A DNA stretch of 64,000 nucleotides from Psychrobacter sp. 4Bb (GCF_002836735.1 NZ_PJAS01000075.1:62001-126000); one strand, 5' to 3'. Positions 38,126 through 47,582 are shown, counted from the stretch's first letter. Made by a program: numbers and translations. Notes: generated from the sequence alone by a model not told the origin.

Positions 38126-39907
38126 TTGTTGTCATGGACTCAGGCTATGAATGCAGCCACGCGTTATCGATTATTAAACAATTTTACGATTCTCATTAGT
38201 GTCATCGGGGTAGCGATTGCCTTGTTAGATAGTGGTTTTACACTACCGACGTGGCTCCAACAAATATTTCATATTTTCTATTTGGTCATTATCTTTCTTA
38301 GTTTTATGGTGACCGCTGGTCGTTACATCTATACCAAAAAGCCATTAACGCTTAATAAAGTCGCCGTCTTTGACGCACTGACTAGCATTGCCATCATCAT
38401 TTTATTGACCGCGCATTTTACGGACTTAGTACGTTCAGGCCTGTCCGCTGCCGTTGATGGCTTTGTCGCGATAAAGATAGCGGTGTTTGTCACCTTCGTC
38501 CGCGAACTCTCCGATCACAATTTCAATCTCAATCGTACCTTTCTACATCCTGCCCAGTTTTTTATTCTAAGCTTTTTAGTCGTGGTGCTGGTTGGTGCCT
38601 TGCTATTGATGATGCCCAATGCGACGACGCAGCCACTATCTTTTGTGGATGCGCTATTTACTGCGACCAGTGCGGTTTGTGTGACGGGGCTTATCGTTGT
38701 GGATACTGCCACCTATTTTACGACTTTTGGCCAAGTCATTATTATGGGTCTGATACAAATTGGCGGCTTAGGTATTTTGACCTTTGTGACCTATTTTAGT
38801 TATTTTTTTAAGGGTGGTGTCAGCTATGAGACACAAGCCAGCATCAGCGAGATGTCTTACATGCGCGGTATGGGTGATGTGGTGTCGACACTCAAGTCTA
38901 TCTTATACGTCACATTTGCTGTCGAGGCGGTAGCGGCTGCGCTGATTTATATCAGTATTTATGACATACCCAATATGGATTGGTCTGAGCAGTTATTTTT
39001 TTCAGTCTTTCATGCGATTTCTGCTTTTTGTAATGCTGGGTTTTCTACCTTTAGTGCTGGCTTGTACGATGATTCGCTACGTTTTAATTATTCGCTACAG
39101 CTGATTCTGGCGATGACATTTATCTTCGGTGGTATGGGTTTTACCATCGTGGTCAATGTGCTTAGGTATTTACGTTATCGTGCTCAGCGGCTGATAAATC
39201 GCCATGACCAACGCTATATTTATCAGCCTTGGTTACTTAATATTAATAGCCGTATTACTTTGATTACCACAGGCGCATTATTGCTGGTCGGTCTGATTGG
39301 GGTGATGATATTTGAATACAATAATGTGCTCGCTGATCACACGAGCTTCCTTGGCAAGCTCGTAACAGGGTTCTTTACTGCGGCTACCCCGCGTACGGCA
39401 GGATTTAATGTCATTGATATGGGTGAGCTGACTTTTCCAACAGTGATGCTGACGATATTTTTGATGTGGATTGGTGCTTCGCCAAACTCGACAGGTGGTG
39501 GTATTAAGACCAGTACCTTTGCGATTGCGTTATTGAATACATTGAGCCTAGCTCGTGGACAGACCAAGATAGAAGTGTTTAAACGGGAGATTGCTGAGAT
39601 TTCCGTTCGACGCGCATTTTCTATTATGTGGCTGTCGCTACTGGTCATTGGTACGGGTGTGACACTCATCAGTTATGATCAGCCAGAACTTGATTTGATT
39701 AAAGTGGTGTTTGAGTGCTTTTCAGCGTATAGCACGGTGGGCTTAAGTTTAAATCTGACAGCAGACCTATCAGATTTTAGTAAAATAGTGGTTTCGGTCA
39801 TTATGTTCGTTGGCCGCGTCAGTATGCTGACAATCTTTATTGCACTGCTTAAAAATATGCGTCAACGTAATTATCGCTATCCTACGGAAGAGATTACGAT
39901 TAACTAA
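38126..39907 (+). CDS. KtrB/TrkH-type potassium transporter, membrane subunit
   Basis: Up to 593 residues. Four P-loop filters can be seen: SAVCVTGL, ISAFCNAGF, PRTAGFN and AYSTVGLS, each with the filter glycine. About 120 N-terminal residues with extra helices precede the first repeat, longer than the Bacillus KtrB. It ends RYPTEEI as in this family. The start is uncertain: AAGGAG (38103-38108) is 17 bases before TTG 38126, and ATG 38147 (MNAATRYRLL) is the first ATG. It works with the RCK-domain gene 67 bases downstream. Confidence 0.88.
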   Translation: MLSWTQAMNAATRYRLLNNFTILISVIGVAIALLDSGFTLPTWLQQIFHIFYLVIIFLSFMVTAGRYIYTKKPLTLNKVAVFDALTSIAIIILLTAHFTDLVRSGLSAAVDGFVAIKIAVFVTFVRELSDHNFNLNRTFLHPAQFFILSFLVVVLVGALLLMMPNATTQPLSFVDALFTATSAVCVTGLIVVDTATYFTTFGQVIIMGLIQIGGLGILTFVTYFSYFFKGGVSYETQASISEMSYMRGMGDVVSTLKSILYVTFAVEAVAAALIYISIYDIPNMDWSEQLFFSVFHAISAFCNAGFSTFSAGLYDDSLRFNYSLQLILAMTFIFGGMGFTIVVNVLRYLRYRAQRLINRHDQRYIYQPWLLNINSRITLITTGALLLVGLIGVMIFEYNNVLADHTSFLGKLVTGFFTAATPRTAGFNVIDMGELTFPTVMLTIFLMWIGASPNSTGGGIKTSTFAIALLNTLSLARGQTKIEVFKREIAEISVRRAFSIMWLSLLVIGTGVTLISYDQPELDLIKVVFECFSAYSTVGLSLNLTADLSDFSKIVVSVIMFVGRVSMLTIFIALLKNMRQRNYRYPTEEITIN

Positions 39908-39974
39908 TCCGTCGTAAACACACTATGTCGGTCTTAATAAATAGCAAAAAATATTAAAAAAGGTTGTTTAAGTT

Positions 39975-40676
39975 ATGAAGTACATCATCGTAGGACTAGG
40001 TAATTTTGGGGCATCATTGGGGTCAGCATTGACCAGTCAAGGGCATGAAGTGATTGCTATTGATAGTAGTATGCAACGGGTTGAAGCTTACAAAGAAGTG
40101 ATCTCTCATACGCTGTGTATGGATGCCACGGACGAGTATACGGTTAGCGGATTACCAATCGTTGATACTGATATCGTCATCGTGGCGATTGGCGAAGATC
40201 AAGGTGCCAATGTCATGGCAACGGCGTTATTTAAGACGTTAAAAGCCAAGCGTTTGATTAGCCGTAGTATCAATCCGCTACACGAAAAAGTCCTACAAGC
40301 CATCGGCGTGGATGATTTGATTCACCCTGAAAAAGAAGCGGCCAATCGCTGGGCCAAGCGTCTGTCACTACGCTATTTTGTCGATTCGTTTGAGTTGAGC
40401 GATAATTTCAGCATGGTAGAGATTAAGATTCCAAATGTGTTGGTTGGTAAGACTGTTGACGACTTACAGTTAGAGCAAAAATTCAATATCCGATTGCTTA
40501 GTACGTTGCGCTATGAGTATTATGAAGACAGTTTTGGACGTACGCAGAGCAAGCCTAGTATCCAAGGTTTGGCAACGTCTGAGCAAGTATTGCAAGAGCG
40601 CGATGTATTAGTGATTTATGGTGCCAACAAACACATCAATCAGTTCTTACGTAGTGTGGGTGTGAAAATCAAATAG
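39975..40676 (+). CDS. KtrA/TrkA-type potassium channel regulatory subunit
   Basis: Single-unit RCK protein (233 residues): Rossmann motif VGLGNFGASLG with D30 (AIDSS) at the end of the second strand, DATDE, and a TrkA-C domain in the last 80 residues (FSMVEIKIPNVLVGKTVDDL, then ERDVLVIYG). One RCK unit instead of two indicates a KtrA rather than an E. coli TrkA. It gates the KtrB-like partner in response to nucleotides. AAAAAAGGTTG precedes the ATG. Confidence 0.9.
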   Translation: MKYIIVGLGNFGASLGSALTSQGHEVIAIDSSMQRVEAYKEVISHTLCMDATDEYTVSGLPIVDTDIVIVAIGEDQGANVMATALFKTLKAKRLISRSINPLHEKVLQAIGVDDLIHPEKEAANRWAKRLSLRYFVDSFELSDNFSMVEIKIPNVLVGKTVDDLQLEQKFNIRLLSTLRYEYYEDSFGRTQSKPSIQGLATSEQVLQERDVLVIYGANKHINQFLRSVGVKIK

Positions 40677-40720
40677 CAGCTTGTCATCGCAGTGATACCA
40701 GAAGGTATAGGGAAATGATT

Positions 40721-41263
40721 ATGAATAAGCGAAGTATGTCTGTCCTACTGATCGCTATAATGGCACTACTGTCAGGTTGTGATCAGTCCGCGCAAGACCC
40801 GAACGTTCTTCTGTCCGAGCATCAAAAAGATCCGATTAAAGAGTTGGCGATTACCTCAGACGTGGATCACAGTCAGTTTGGTTACAAGCAAACCTTTTAT
40901 GTGCCGATTTATTCTGATATCTATACCGATAGAGACGCTCGCAAAGTGCTGCTATCGGCGACGCTGAGTGTACGTAACACTACGCTCAAAAAGTCACTGT
41001 ATATCAATAAAATTGATTATTACGATACAGATGGAGCATTGGTCAAATCATATCTAGATAAGCCTATCGAGCTACCAGCGATGGCAACGCTCAACTATAT
41101 CGTCGAAAAAGAAGAGGACAAAGGCGGTTCTGGCGCTAACTTTATCATCGAAGTCGAAGGTGTGGATGAAACCGTCAAACCAGTGATAGAAGCGGTCATG
41201 ATCGGTAATTTTAGCAATAAAGGATTTGCCTTTAGTACAGAAGGTACGCCTGTGATACATTGA
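40721..41263 (+). CDS. DUF3124 lipoprotein
   Basis: A signal peptide with lipobox LLSGC (Cys about residue 20) is followed by a DUF3124 domain: FYVPIYSDIYTD, LLSATLSVRNT, YYDTDGALVKSYL and GGSGANFIIEVEG. Function is unknown. I prefer ATG 40721 (GGGA 7 bases upstream) over the ATG two codons earlier. It follows ktrA by 44 bases on the same strand and could be co-transcribed. Confidence 0.82.
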   Translation: MNKRSMSVLLIAIMALLSGCDQSAQDPNVLLSEHQKDPIKELAITSDVDHSQFGYKQTFYVPIYSDIYTDRDARKVLLSATLSVRNTTLKKSLYINKIDYYDTDGALVKSYLDKPIELPAMATLNYIVEKEEDKGGSGANFIIEVEGVDETVKPVIEAVMIGNFSNKGFAFSTEGTPVIH

Positions 41264-41404
41264 GATATGTATAGTCGGTACGTGGTTTAAAATGTTAAAG
41301 GCACGCAGTAGCATAGGCGGAAGTAGTTCGATTTTGCCAACTAGCGATGATCGTATACATGTATTAAACGAATCAACATGGATAGTTCAATTCAAGGAAG
41401 CGTT

Positions 41405-41824
41405 ATGTCTGCAACCAAAGAAGAAATCAGCGCCTTTATGGCATTGGAGTTTCCCCAAACCAAATGCGTCGTCGAGGCGGTCAATGAAAATGGCGCGACC
41501 TTATCGCACGAGATTGGCATAAACGAGCTGCGTCCCGGTGGCACCGTTTCAGGACCGGTCATGATGGCCGTTGCTGATGTCGCTATCTATGTGGCGATAC
41601 TCGGAAGAATCGGTATTGTCCCATTAACGGTGACGACGAGTTTGACCATCAACTTCTTGCGTAAGCCATCAGCAAGTGCTCGTATTATCGCCGAATGTAC
41701 CTTGATGAAAGTGGGACGCACGTTGATAATAGGTGAGGTGTCCCTTTATTCAGAAGGCTCTGATGACATTGTGGCTCACGTAGTTGGCACGTATTCGGTG
41801 CCGCCTAAGCGTATTGAGGGCTAG
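41405..41824 (+). CDS. PaaI-type hotdog-fold thioesterase
   Basis: 139 residues of the hotdog fold: PGGTVSGPVMMAVADVAIYVA corresponds to the HGG-x-x-x-ALAD helix of PaaI thioesterases, but the usual His of that motif is replaced (LRPGGT), followed by TTSLTINFLRKP. AAGGAAG lies 4 bases before ATG; the nine codons upstream in frame are not family-like. Probable acyl-CoA thioesterase of unknown chain preference. Confidence 0.82.
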   Translation: MSATKEEISAFMALEFPQTKCVVEAVNENGATLSHEIGINELRPGGTVSGPVMMAVADVAIYVAILGRIGIVPLTVTTSLTINFLRKPSASARIIAECTLMKVGRTLIIGEVSLYSEGSDDIVAHVVGTYSVPPKRIEG

Positions 41825-41845
41825 TTAGTTTGTCGTGTATTTTAC

Positions 41846-42505
41846 TTACTCACTAGGGTCTGACCCTGGTGGAAAGTCATGGCGTAGCTGTGCGACATTA
41901 GCAGTGGTCACTATATCAGTGAAGTTATTTAGATCGCTATGCACGTATTGTGTGACGGCTGCTATTTGTTCATCACTCATCATGCGGTGGAATGATGGCA
42001 TACCGCGCAGGCCATTGATAACGACACTAATAATATAGTACTTCGATTGCATCTTGCTGTTGTTGGCCAGTGGTGGATAGTACCCTGCGCCTTGTGCGCC
42101 TTCACCTTTTTGCATATGGCAACCTGCACAGGAGTCATCGTAGAGCTTTTTACCGTTGATAGTAAAAAACCCCGTTTTGCCTTGTGTACTGCCTTCAAAC
42201 TTTGCGAGCCATTTTTGCAGGTTGGCATCTTCGCTCATTTTTGGTATTGAGCGCACATCGACAATATTGCTGGTGGGTTCAGTCAATTCTGCTTTGGACA
42301 TATATACGCCGCCCCATGCGCCCTGATTGCGACTGGCCTGATTGTCAAATAGCATTGGCGCTGTCTGCGGGTTGGCGATAGTAGCTGCGTTTTCTGCTTT
42401 ATACTGACTACAGCCAGATAGGGCTATCGATCCGCCGACCATGAGCATCATTATTGCCTTGCTCGAGCTAGATAATTTGATTGATTTTGCTGTCACCACG
42501 TTCAT
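41846..42505 (-). CDS. monoheme cytochrome c lipoprotein
   Basis: 219 residues. Lipoprotein signal with IALSGC, then a linker and a class I cytochrome c domain: heme site CAGCH, and MPSFHRMMSDEQIAAVTQYV supplying the axial Met. It is last in the amine oxidase cluster, 87 bases after the oxidase stop, so it is the natural electron acceptor of that enzyme, anchored in the periplasm. I start at ATG 42505, which has AGGA 8 bases upstream; the frame is open 22 codons further but with no signal-like start. Confidence 0.85.
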   Translation of the reverse strand: MNVVTAKSIKLSSSSKAIMMLMVGGSIALSGCSQYKAENAATIANPQTAPMLFDNQASRNQGAWGGVYMSKAELTEPTSNIVDVRSIPKMSEDANLQKWLAKFEGSTQGKTGFFTINGKKLYDDSCAGCHMQKGEGAQGAGYYPPLANNSKMQSKYYIISVVINGLRGMPSFHRMMSDEQIAAVTQYVHSDLNNFTDIVTTANVAQLRHDFPPGSDPSE

Positions 42506-42592
42506 AATTATTCCTAATGTGTCTAGTCTCATTGTTATCATCCTTGCTTGAACGGCAGAGTTGTTATTCAAAGCTCATTACTCAAAAGTTAA

Positions 42593-44194
42593 CTATCCAA
42601 GTTTTTTAGCCTTTTGATGTAAGCGTTTGGCGGCATCCATACCGGATAGTATGGCTCCTTCTTGCCACGCAGGAATATGCGAGCAATGCTCACCTGCCAG
42701 TACGATACGGTGATTAATCTCGCAAAGCGTATCGTAATATTGCTCACGACTGGACTCGCTCCAGATACCGTAGCAACCAAGCGACCAAGGGATACGATGC
42801 CATGCGACGGATGTGCCTGAGCGGAACTCTTTGGTATATTGCGGATGAATTCTTTTGCCGTAGGCGAGAGCCGCACTGATACGCTCTTTGGGGGTTAATG
42901 AATTAAACTTGTACGAGGCTTCCCCAAATCCATACGCGCCAAGTATCACGCCCGAGCCTGAGCTAAACATATCTTGCGACGGATAAGATATTTGCGAGAT
43001 AGGCATATCAGTATAAGTGATGCCGCCATAGATCCATTCATCTTCTTCCCAAAACCGCCGTTTGAACTCCAAACCTACTTTATACGAGCTGTCATAAGGG
43101 ACGGCTGCCATCGCTTGTTTCATTGGCGCGGAGACATTGATATCAATCTGCGTCAATATTGACAAGGGGATAGTACAAATGCACCAATCCGCGCGCACTG
43201 TTTTGGTGGCACCATCAGGGCTATTACTATCGACATAGTCAACGGTGACCCCAGTTTCGTCTTGATTGATTTTGGTGACTTTGGCATTGAAGGTAGTCAT
43301 CTCACGGCATTCTCGTGTGAACGCATCACCAATTTTTCCCATACCGCCAACAGGCTGAAACATCGTTGGTTGATGCACGTGGACAGTATAGTTGCTATAA
43401 ATGTCCGACCACATGCCTGAGTCTAATAATTTATCCATCGGTATGGGGGTTGATGGCTTGGCATCAGGCATTAGACCACCACCAGGATATATGCTATAGC
43501 CGCGATGCTTACCAGTCTCATGGCTTTTGACATAGCGATAGTTTTTATCAAGGACGCCCCAGCCCTTTAGACCTTCGAGGAGTTTTTCTTTGTCCTCTTT
43601 ATTGACCGTACTATCGAGACTGCCTTTATTGACGGCTTTGGACAATAACTCTGACACGTAACCGCGGACATCGTTTTGCACTTCGCCCAAGCGCTGCGGC
43701 GCACCATTGAAGTGATTGATACGATGTAGATAAGCACGATCATTGGTTTGGATAAAAGGCTGTAGTGCCACACCGAACTTTTTGCAGTAATGAAAGACCG
43801 CGTAGTGGTGGATGGGCAATCGCCATGGACCACCATTGAAGTAATTGCCTTTTTCAAAGTCACAAGTAACTTCAGCATCACCAAGCTCAGTATATTTATC
43901 ACCGCTATTAAGTGTCCAGCTACGGCCACCGCCACGATTTTGGTACTCTAGCACGGTGACTTTATAACCCGCCTTACGTAGCTCATAGGCAGCAGTCAGA
44001 CCACCTAATCCTGCACCCAAAATTACGATACTTGCGCCAGCCGGCGCGCCTTTGAGGTTCACCTCCTCTTTAAAGCTCGACTCGGATGCAAACCCCAACG
44101 TGGTCATCGCTTGATACATCGCGGTCGCGCCTGCCGTCTTGCCTATCATTGAGAGCAGTTTCCGCCGTGTAGGGGATTGGAGCAGGTCATTCAT
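42593..44194 (-). CDS. exported (Tat-type) FAD-dependent amine oxidase/dehydrogenase
   Basis: 533 residues of the flavin monoamine oxidase family. The N-terminus has twin arginines followed by a hydrophobic stretch (SPTRRKLLSMIG, then AGATAMYQAM), a Tat-like export signal, so the folded flavoprotein should act in the periplasm. FAD motifs: GAGLGG (60-65), E83, RGGGRSW, and the C-terminal AGEHCSHIPAWQEGAILSG. No covalent-flavin Cys motif is evident. The neighbours encode three or four heme c sites and a YceI protein. By analogy with NicA2-type enzymes of this family, which use cytochrome c instead of O2, it may be a dehydrogenase. The amine substrate is unknown. Confidence 0.85.
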   Translation of the reverse strand: MNDLLQSPTRRKLLSMIGKTAGATAMYQAMTTLGFASESSFKEEVNLKGAPAGASIVILGAGLGGLTAAYELRKAGYKVTVLEYQNRGGGRSWTLNSGDKYTELGDAEVTCDFEKGNYFNGGPWRLPIHHYAVFHYCKKFGVALQPFIQTNDRAYLHRINHFNGAPQRLGEVQNDVRGYVSELLSKAVNKGSLDSTVNKEDKEKLLEGLKGWGVLDKNYRYVKSHETGKHRGYSIYPGGGLMPDAKPSTPIPMDKLLDSGMWSDIYSNYTVHVHQPTMFQPVGGMGKIGDAFTRECREMTTFNAKVTKINQDETGVTVDYVDSNSPDGATKTVRADWCICTIPLSILTQIDINVSAPMKQAMAAVPYDSSYKVGLEFKRRFWEEDEWIYGGITYTDMPISQISYPSQDMFSSGSGVILGAYGFGEASYKFNSLTPKERISAALAYGKRIHPQYTKEFRSGTSVAWHRIPWSLGCYGIWSESSREQYYDTLCEINHRIVLAGEHCSHIPAWQEGAILSGMDAAKRLHQKAKKLG

Positions 44195-44276
44195 AGGACT
44201 ATCCTTATCGTGCTAAGTCTTTACATTATTATAAAAGACGAAGATTAGAGCGCATTTTTTATAGTTAGTTTTATGG

Positions 44277-44828
44277 CTAGCTTTTTTCTTTTATCACGCG
44301 TATCACATCAGCCGCGATGACGTCGCTGTTTGGTAAACCACCAAATTTAACTCGTACGTAGTTAGTAATATCAGCAATCTGTGCAGGGCTTAAATCTTCT
44401 GAGAACCCGGGCATCTTTGGTGCTGTGTTAAATGCACCTTTTGCCCCAAAGGCAATGACGCCAACGAGCGCATCAGGTTTTACGCGGCGAATGCTACTCA
44501 AACCCACAATAGAGGCATAGCGGGCATCTGGCTGAGCGTAACCATCGACGCCATGACAACTGGCACAATGGATGAGATATAAGTCTTTTGGCGTGTTGCT
44601 GTTCAGACCGCTATTGTTGGCACTGCTGACATTATTGGTTTTGGCACGCGCCAGATAGTCTTTTTGCTCAAGTAAGTCATAAGTAATAGAATCGCTGACT
44701 GGTTGCGGTAGACGAGAGACATTGATAGGTATTAGATAGTCATCGGTCTTAATGGCTGGAACGACTTTTAAATAGTCAGCCATCGCGATCAGGTCTTCTT
44801 CAGTGAGATAACGCGTACTGTGCGCCAC
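44277..44828 (-). pseudogene. C-terminal piece of a triheme cytochrome c (third heme domain)
   Basis: This is the 3' part of the gene whose 5' part ends with TAA at 44832-44834; it continues in the same frame (TAA-GCC-GTG). It has one heme site (CASCH, 88-92 from the GTG) and a C-terminal MPGFSEDLSPAQIADITNYV with the axial Met. Without a signal peptide this piece could not be exported and matured on its own. The GTG at 44828 lies one codon after the stop, so reinitiation would give a cytoplasmic apoprotein. The family (alcohol dehydrogenase-type cytochrome subunits) normally has all three hemes in one chain. Confidence 0.75.
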
Positions 44829-44831
44829 GGC

Positions 44832-45698
44832 TTATGCCATTGGCCCGCCCGCATAAGCACGTTTATCAAGCGTTCCTGTACGCAGGTAATTTACGATATC
44901 CATTTCGCTCCAAAGGCCGATACCCGTATCGTTGTCAGGGGTGATATTTGGTGCAAACCATTTACCAAGTGGTGCGCCGGATAAATAGCGGTCTTTATCG
45001 AGGCCTTGAGTTAAGTTGCGCGGCGTATGACAAGTGCCGCAATGCTCTAAGTTATTGACCAAATATTCACCGCGCTGCTGAGTGTTCGTCAGCCCTGAGC
45101 GATTTTCGGTAGAGGGTACGTTGATGACATTCCATGCCAGCATCAAGCTACGAATATTTAACGGGAAAGGCAAATGAGTGGTTTTTTCAGGTGGTTTGTC
45201 TACGATAGAAACGGTTTGAAAGTACGCGAACAAGGCGCTGATATCCTCATCTGTCATGCCATGATAAGACGGGTAAGGCATCGCAGGATAAAGCTGATGG
45301 TTGGGTGCACGACCTTTTTGCAAAGCCTTTTTGAAGTCAGATTCAGTATAGTTGCCGATGCCATAGCGCGTTGACGGTGTAATATTGGTCGAATAGATAT
45401 TGCCAATGGGTGTCTCAATTGGTACGCCGCCACTATAGTCATCACGGTGGCAAGCCATACAGTCGGCGCTGCGTGCCACGTAAGCCCCGCGATTGGCAAG
45501 CGCACTATTGGCTGGGCTGACATTTGGTAGGGTTATTTGACTGGGCAAAGTGTCTATTGGCAGGCTGACCGTGCCTGCCATCACGACGGTAGACACTAAG
45601 CTGAATCCCAATGTCAGTGTTATTATCGAAGAAAATGACAATGCTGGCATGACGGCAGAAAGTGTTTTCGCAATACTCTTATAATACCGATGAATCAT
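44832..45698 (-). pseudogene. N-terminal piece of a triheme cytochrome c, cut by an in-frame TAA
   Basis: 288 residues with a signal peptide (hydrophobic core about 20-40, cut near VMAG), then two cytochrome c domains: CMACH (80-84) and CGTCH (220-224). The layout is that of the three-heme cytochrome subunit of membrane alcohol, aldehyde and sugar dehydrogenases. It stops at GGPMA exactly where the family continues GPMAE; a single base change (GAA or GAG to TAA, or TAG-equivalent) explains the break. The truncated diheme form could still be exported and partly active. AAGGA lies 7 bases before ATG 45698. It is the second gene of the cluster that starts with yceI. Confidence 0.75.
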
Positions 45699-45771
45699 GT
45701 CTAATTCCTTTTTAAGCTTTCTGCAAATCACTACCCGTATCTATTAAGACAGTGGCGAAACATTAAAAATA

Positions 45772-46386
45772 CTACTGTCTGGCGGCTTCGACCTTGATAC
45801 TTAAGTCAAGGTTTTTGGTCAGTCCGAACCAAGCGAATTTATTGATATTCCATTTTGTGCGATTAATCGTAGCAGTGAACTCGCCACCGCAAACATCTTT
45901 TCTGATGCTCGTGTTTAGATAACAATCGAACTTAGTCGCGGTTAGGCTAATTGGGTGTGTCTCGCCATGCAGTGTCAATTGTCCATCTACCCGAGTGACC
46001 TGCGGGCTTTTTTTATCTTGATTAAAATGCCATTTTGTCGATTCAAAATGTGCTGAAGGAAATCTCTGCATATCAAAAAATTCAGGCCCCGTTAGACTAT
46101 TATTGAAAGAAGGATTGCCTGTATTTAAGGAGTTTATCGGTATGATTAATGAGATATCACCTGATCTTAAGTTTGGATCGTATTGCAATTGACCTTTGAT
46201 ATTGTAAAAGCCACCAGTCGTGGCTGAACTCTTAAAGCGTTCGATAGAAAATCGAATATGAGTGCTGGCAGGATTAATAGCGTAACTGGCAGCTTGACTG
46301 CTATTTGCAGTGCCTACGAGTAGCAATGGAATGGTCAAAGAAGAATAGATATGTGATGGTTTTGGCCTAATAGACAACAAGCGCAT
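45772..46386 (-). CDS. YceI-family periplasmic lipid-binding protein
   Basis: 204 residues: a signal peptide (cut near SQA-ASYAI), then the YceI lipocalin-like domain with INPASTHIRFSIERF, FNNSLTGPEFFDMQRFPSAH (split FNNSLTGPEFFD / MQRFPSAHFES) and GQLTLHGETHPISLT. Family members bind isoprenoid lipids such as quinones, and often sit next to cytochromes. A cysteine pair (FDCYLNTSIRKDVCGGEF) could form a disulfide. ATG 46386 has AAGGA 9 bases upstream. First gene of the amine oxidase cluster. Confidence 0.88.
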   Translation of the reverse strand: MRLLSIRPKPSHIYSSLTIPLLLVGTANSSQAASYAINPASTHIRFSIERFKSSATTGGFYNIKGQLQYDPNLRSGDISLIIPINSLNTGNPSFNNSLTGPEFFDMQRFPSAHFESTKWHFNQDKKSPQVTRVDGQLTLHGETHPISLTATKFDCYLNTSIRKDVCGGEFTATINRTKWNINKFAWFGLTKNLDLSIKVEAARQ

Positions 46387-46565
46387 AGCCACATTCCTTT
46401 ACCGGCTATTGATATAGAGGAGCTTATTCACAAGCGCTATCCGTGCGTTTGCTTAACAATAAGCCAGTGATTGTTTATTATTTATACAGGGTTTTTCAAA
46501 TACTTAGTAGTGCTATTTTAGTAAAGAGATAACGAACAACTCTGTCATGCCCGAACGTCAATTCC

Positions 46566-46645
46566 AAGTATTGATGCTAAGTACTGATACCTAATTATTG
46601 AAGCTGAGTACTGATGCATAGGTACTGAACCTAAGTGCTGACTTT
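46566..46645. repeat. degenerate 13-14 bp tandem repeat
   Basis: About six successive units of the type AAGTACTGATGCT (AAGTATTGATGCT, AAGTACTGATACCT, AATTATTGAAGCT, GAGTACTGATGCA, TAGGTACTGAACCT, AAGTGCTGACTTT). The last runs into the end of the PAP2 gene. No terminator is visible there. Confidence 0.6.
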
Positions 46646-47579
46646 AAGTATTAGAGTGTTCAATGCTAGACAAGCTAAGACCAGTATGTCCTTTATCATC
46701 GCTGATTCTGTGTGCTTTATTTTTAATCGATTGTTTAAAAAATAAGGCCGCGAGCGCACAGGCTATGGTTAATGACAGCAGCATTGAGACCAATGTATGG
46801 CTAAAGAAGTGATCACCAAACAGCATCTTATACAGTCCCATTGTCCAGCCCAAAATAGTTACTGATATGACTATTTGATAGCGGTATTTTCTTAGTGTCG
46901 GTAAAAAAGCCAATCCATATAAAGAAAACCCTGCGCTGGCGTGAGCTGCTGGGAAGCATCTGGCAGGCGTTGCTGCTACGATGTTTTGCCAAAGATTGAG
47001 GTAGGGCAAATCCCCATTAAAAATAACTAAGTCATTTGGGCAGCTGACATGGGTGACACCTTTGAGCGTGGCAATAGTAGCAGGTACAATCGCCAATATA
47101 ATCAGTAGGTAGCTTATCTCGCGCATAGGTAAAGGAAGCAGAAACTGATCAAGCTTATTATGACTGAGCTTACTGCGATTTAGCTTATTGCGGTTTAGGG
47201 AAGTAGCATTAAGCCTTGACTGTCTATACTTGATGATTAAAACCGCTATGAGGTAGATAGCCAATAGAATCAATAATGCTTTGGGCAAATCATAAAAGAT
47301 AAATGCATAAGGCTGTGCGCCTTTTTCGAGTAGCCAGTGTCCATTGTTATAAAAAAGCTCACTGATACGTACGTCTAATTGGCCATGCTCAAAAATCAAG
47401 GAGGCCATGATGGTCACGCACAGTAGTTTTAGCCAGTCCCAAGTCATTGCGTTGTTTTCTGAAGTCATGACTACACCTGATAACATATATGCGATGTTGA
47501 TGGATTTTAATACGACCTTCGTTTTATTATTTAAGATAGTGCTAGAAACGCGTTTCGCTCTTAGGCGAGTGATCGCCAT
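46644..47579 (-). CDS. PAP2-family membrane phosphatase
   Basis: Lipid phosphatase with about six helices and the PAP2 catalytic motifs: K-x6 region (KGVTHVSCPND), CFPAAHASAGF containing the first catalytic His, and GDHFFSHT with the second. Residues 118-150 carry a repeated Asn/Leu/Lys segment (NRNKLNRSKLSHNKL). It lies 3 bases after the dgkA stop, so it is likely coupled. A more conservative start is ATG 47468 (MTSENNAMTW), which has AGGTG 5 bases upstream and avoids a non-conserved 37-residue N-terminus. In this locus it may dephosphorylate lipid A, undecaprenyl or phosphatidate pools. Confidence 0.85.
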   Translation of the reverse strand: MAITRLRAKRVSSTILNNKTKVVLKSINIAYMLSGVVMTSENNAMTWDWLKLLCVTIMASLIFEHGQLDVRISELFYNNGHWLLEKGAQPYAFIFYDLPKALLILLAIYLIAVLIIKYRQSRLNATSLNRNKLNRSKLSHNKLDQFLLPLPMREISYLLIILAIVPATIATLKGVTHVSCPNDLVIFNGDLPYLNLWQNIVAATPARCFPAAHASAGFSLYGLAFLPTLRKYRYQIVISVTILGWTMGLYKMLFGDHFFSHTLVSMLLSLTIACALAALFFKQSIKNKAHRISDDKGHTGLSLSSIEHSNT

Positions 47580-47582
47580 GCT

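Noticed and set aside
44829-44834. The stop inside the cytochrome gene as a programmed recoding site
   Set aside because: It is TAA, not TGA, with no stem-loop or slippery sequence around it; a point mutation or sequencing error is simpler.
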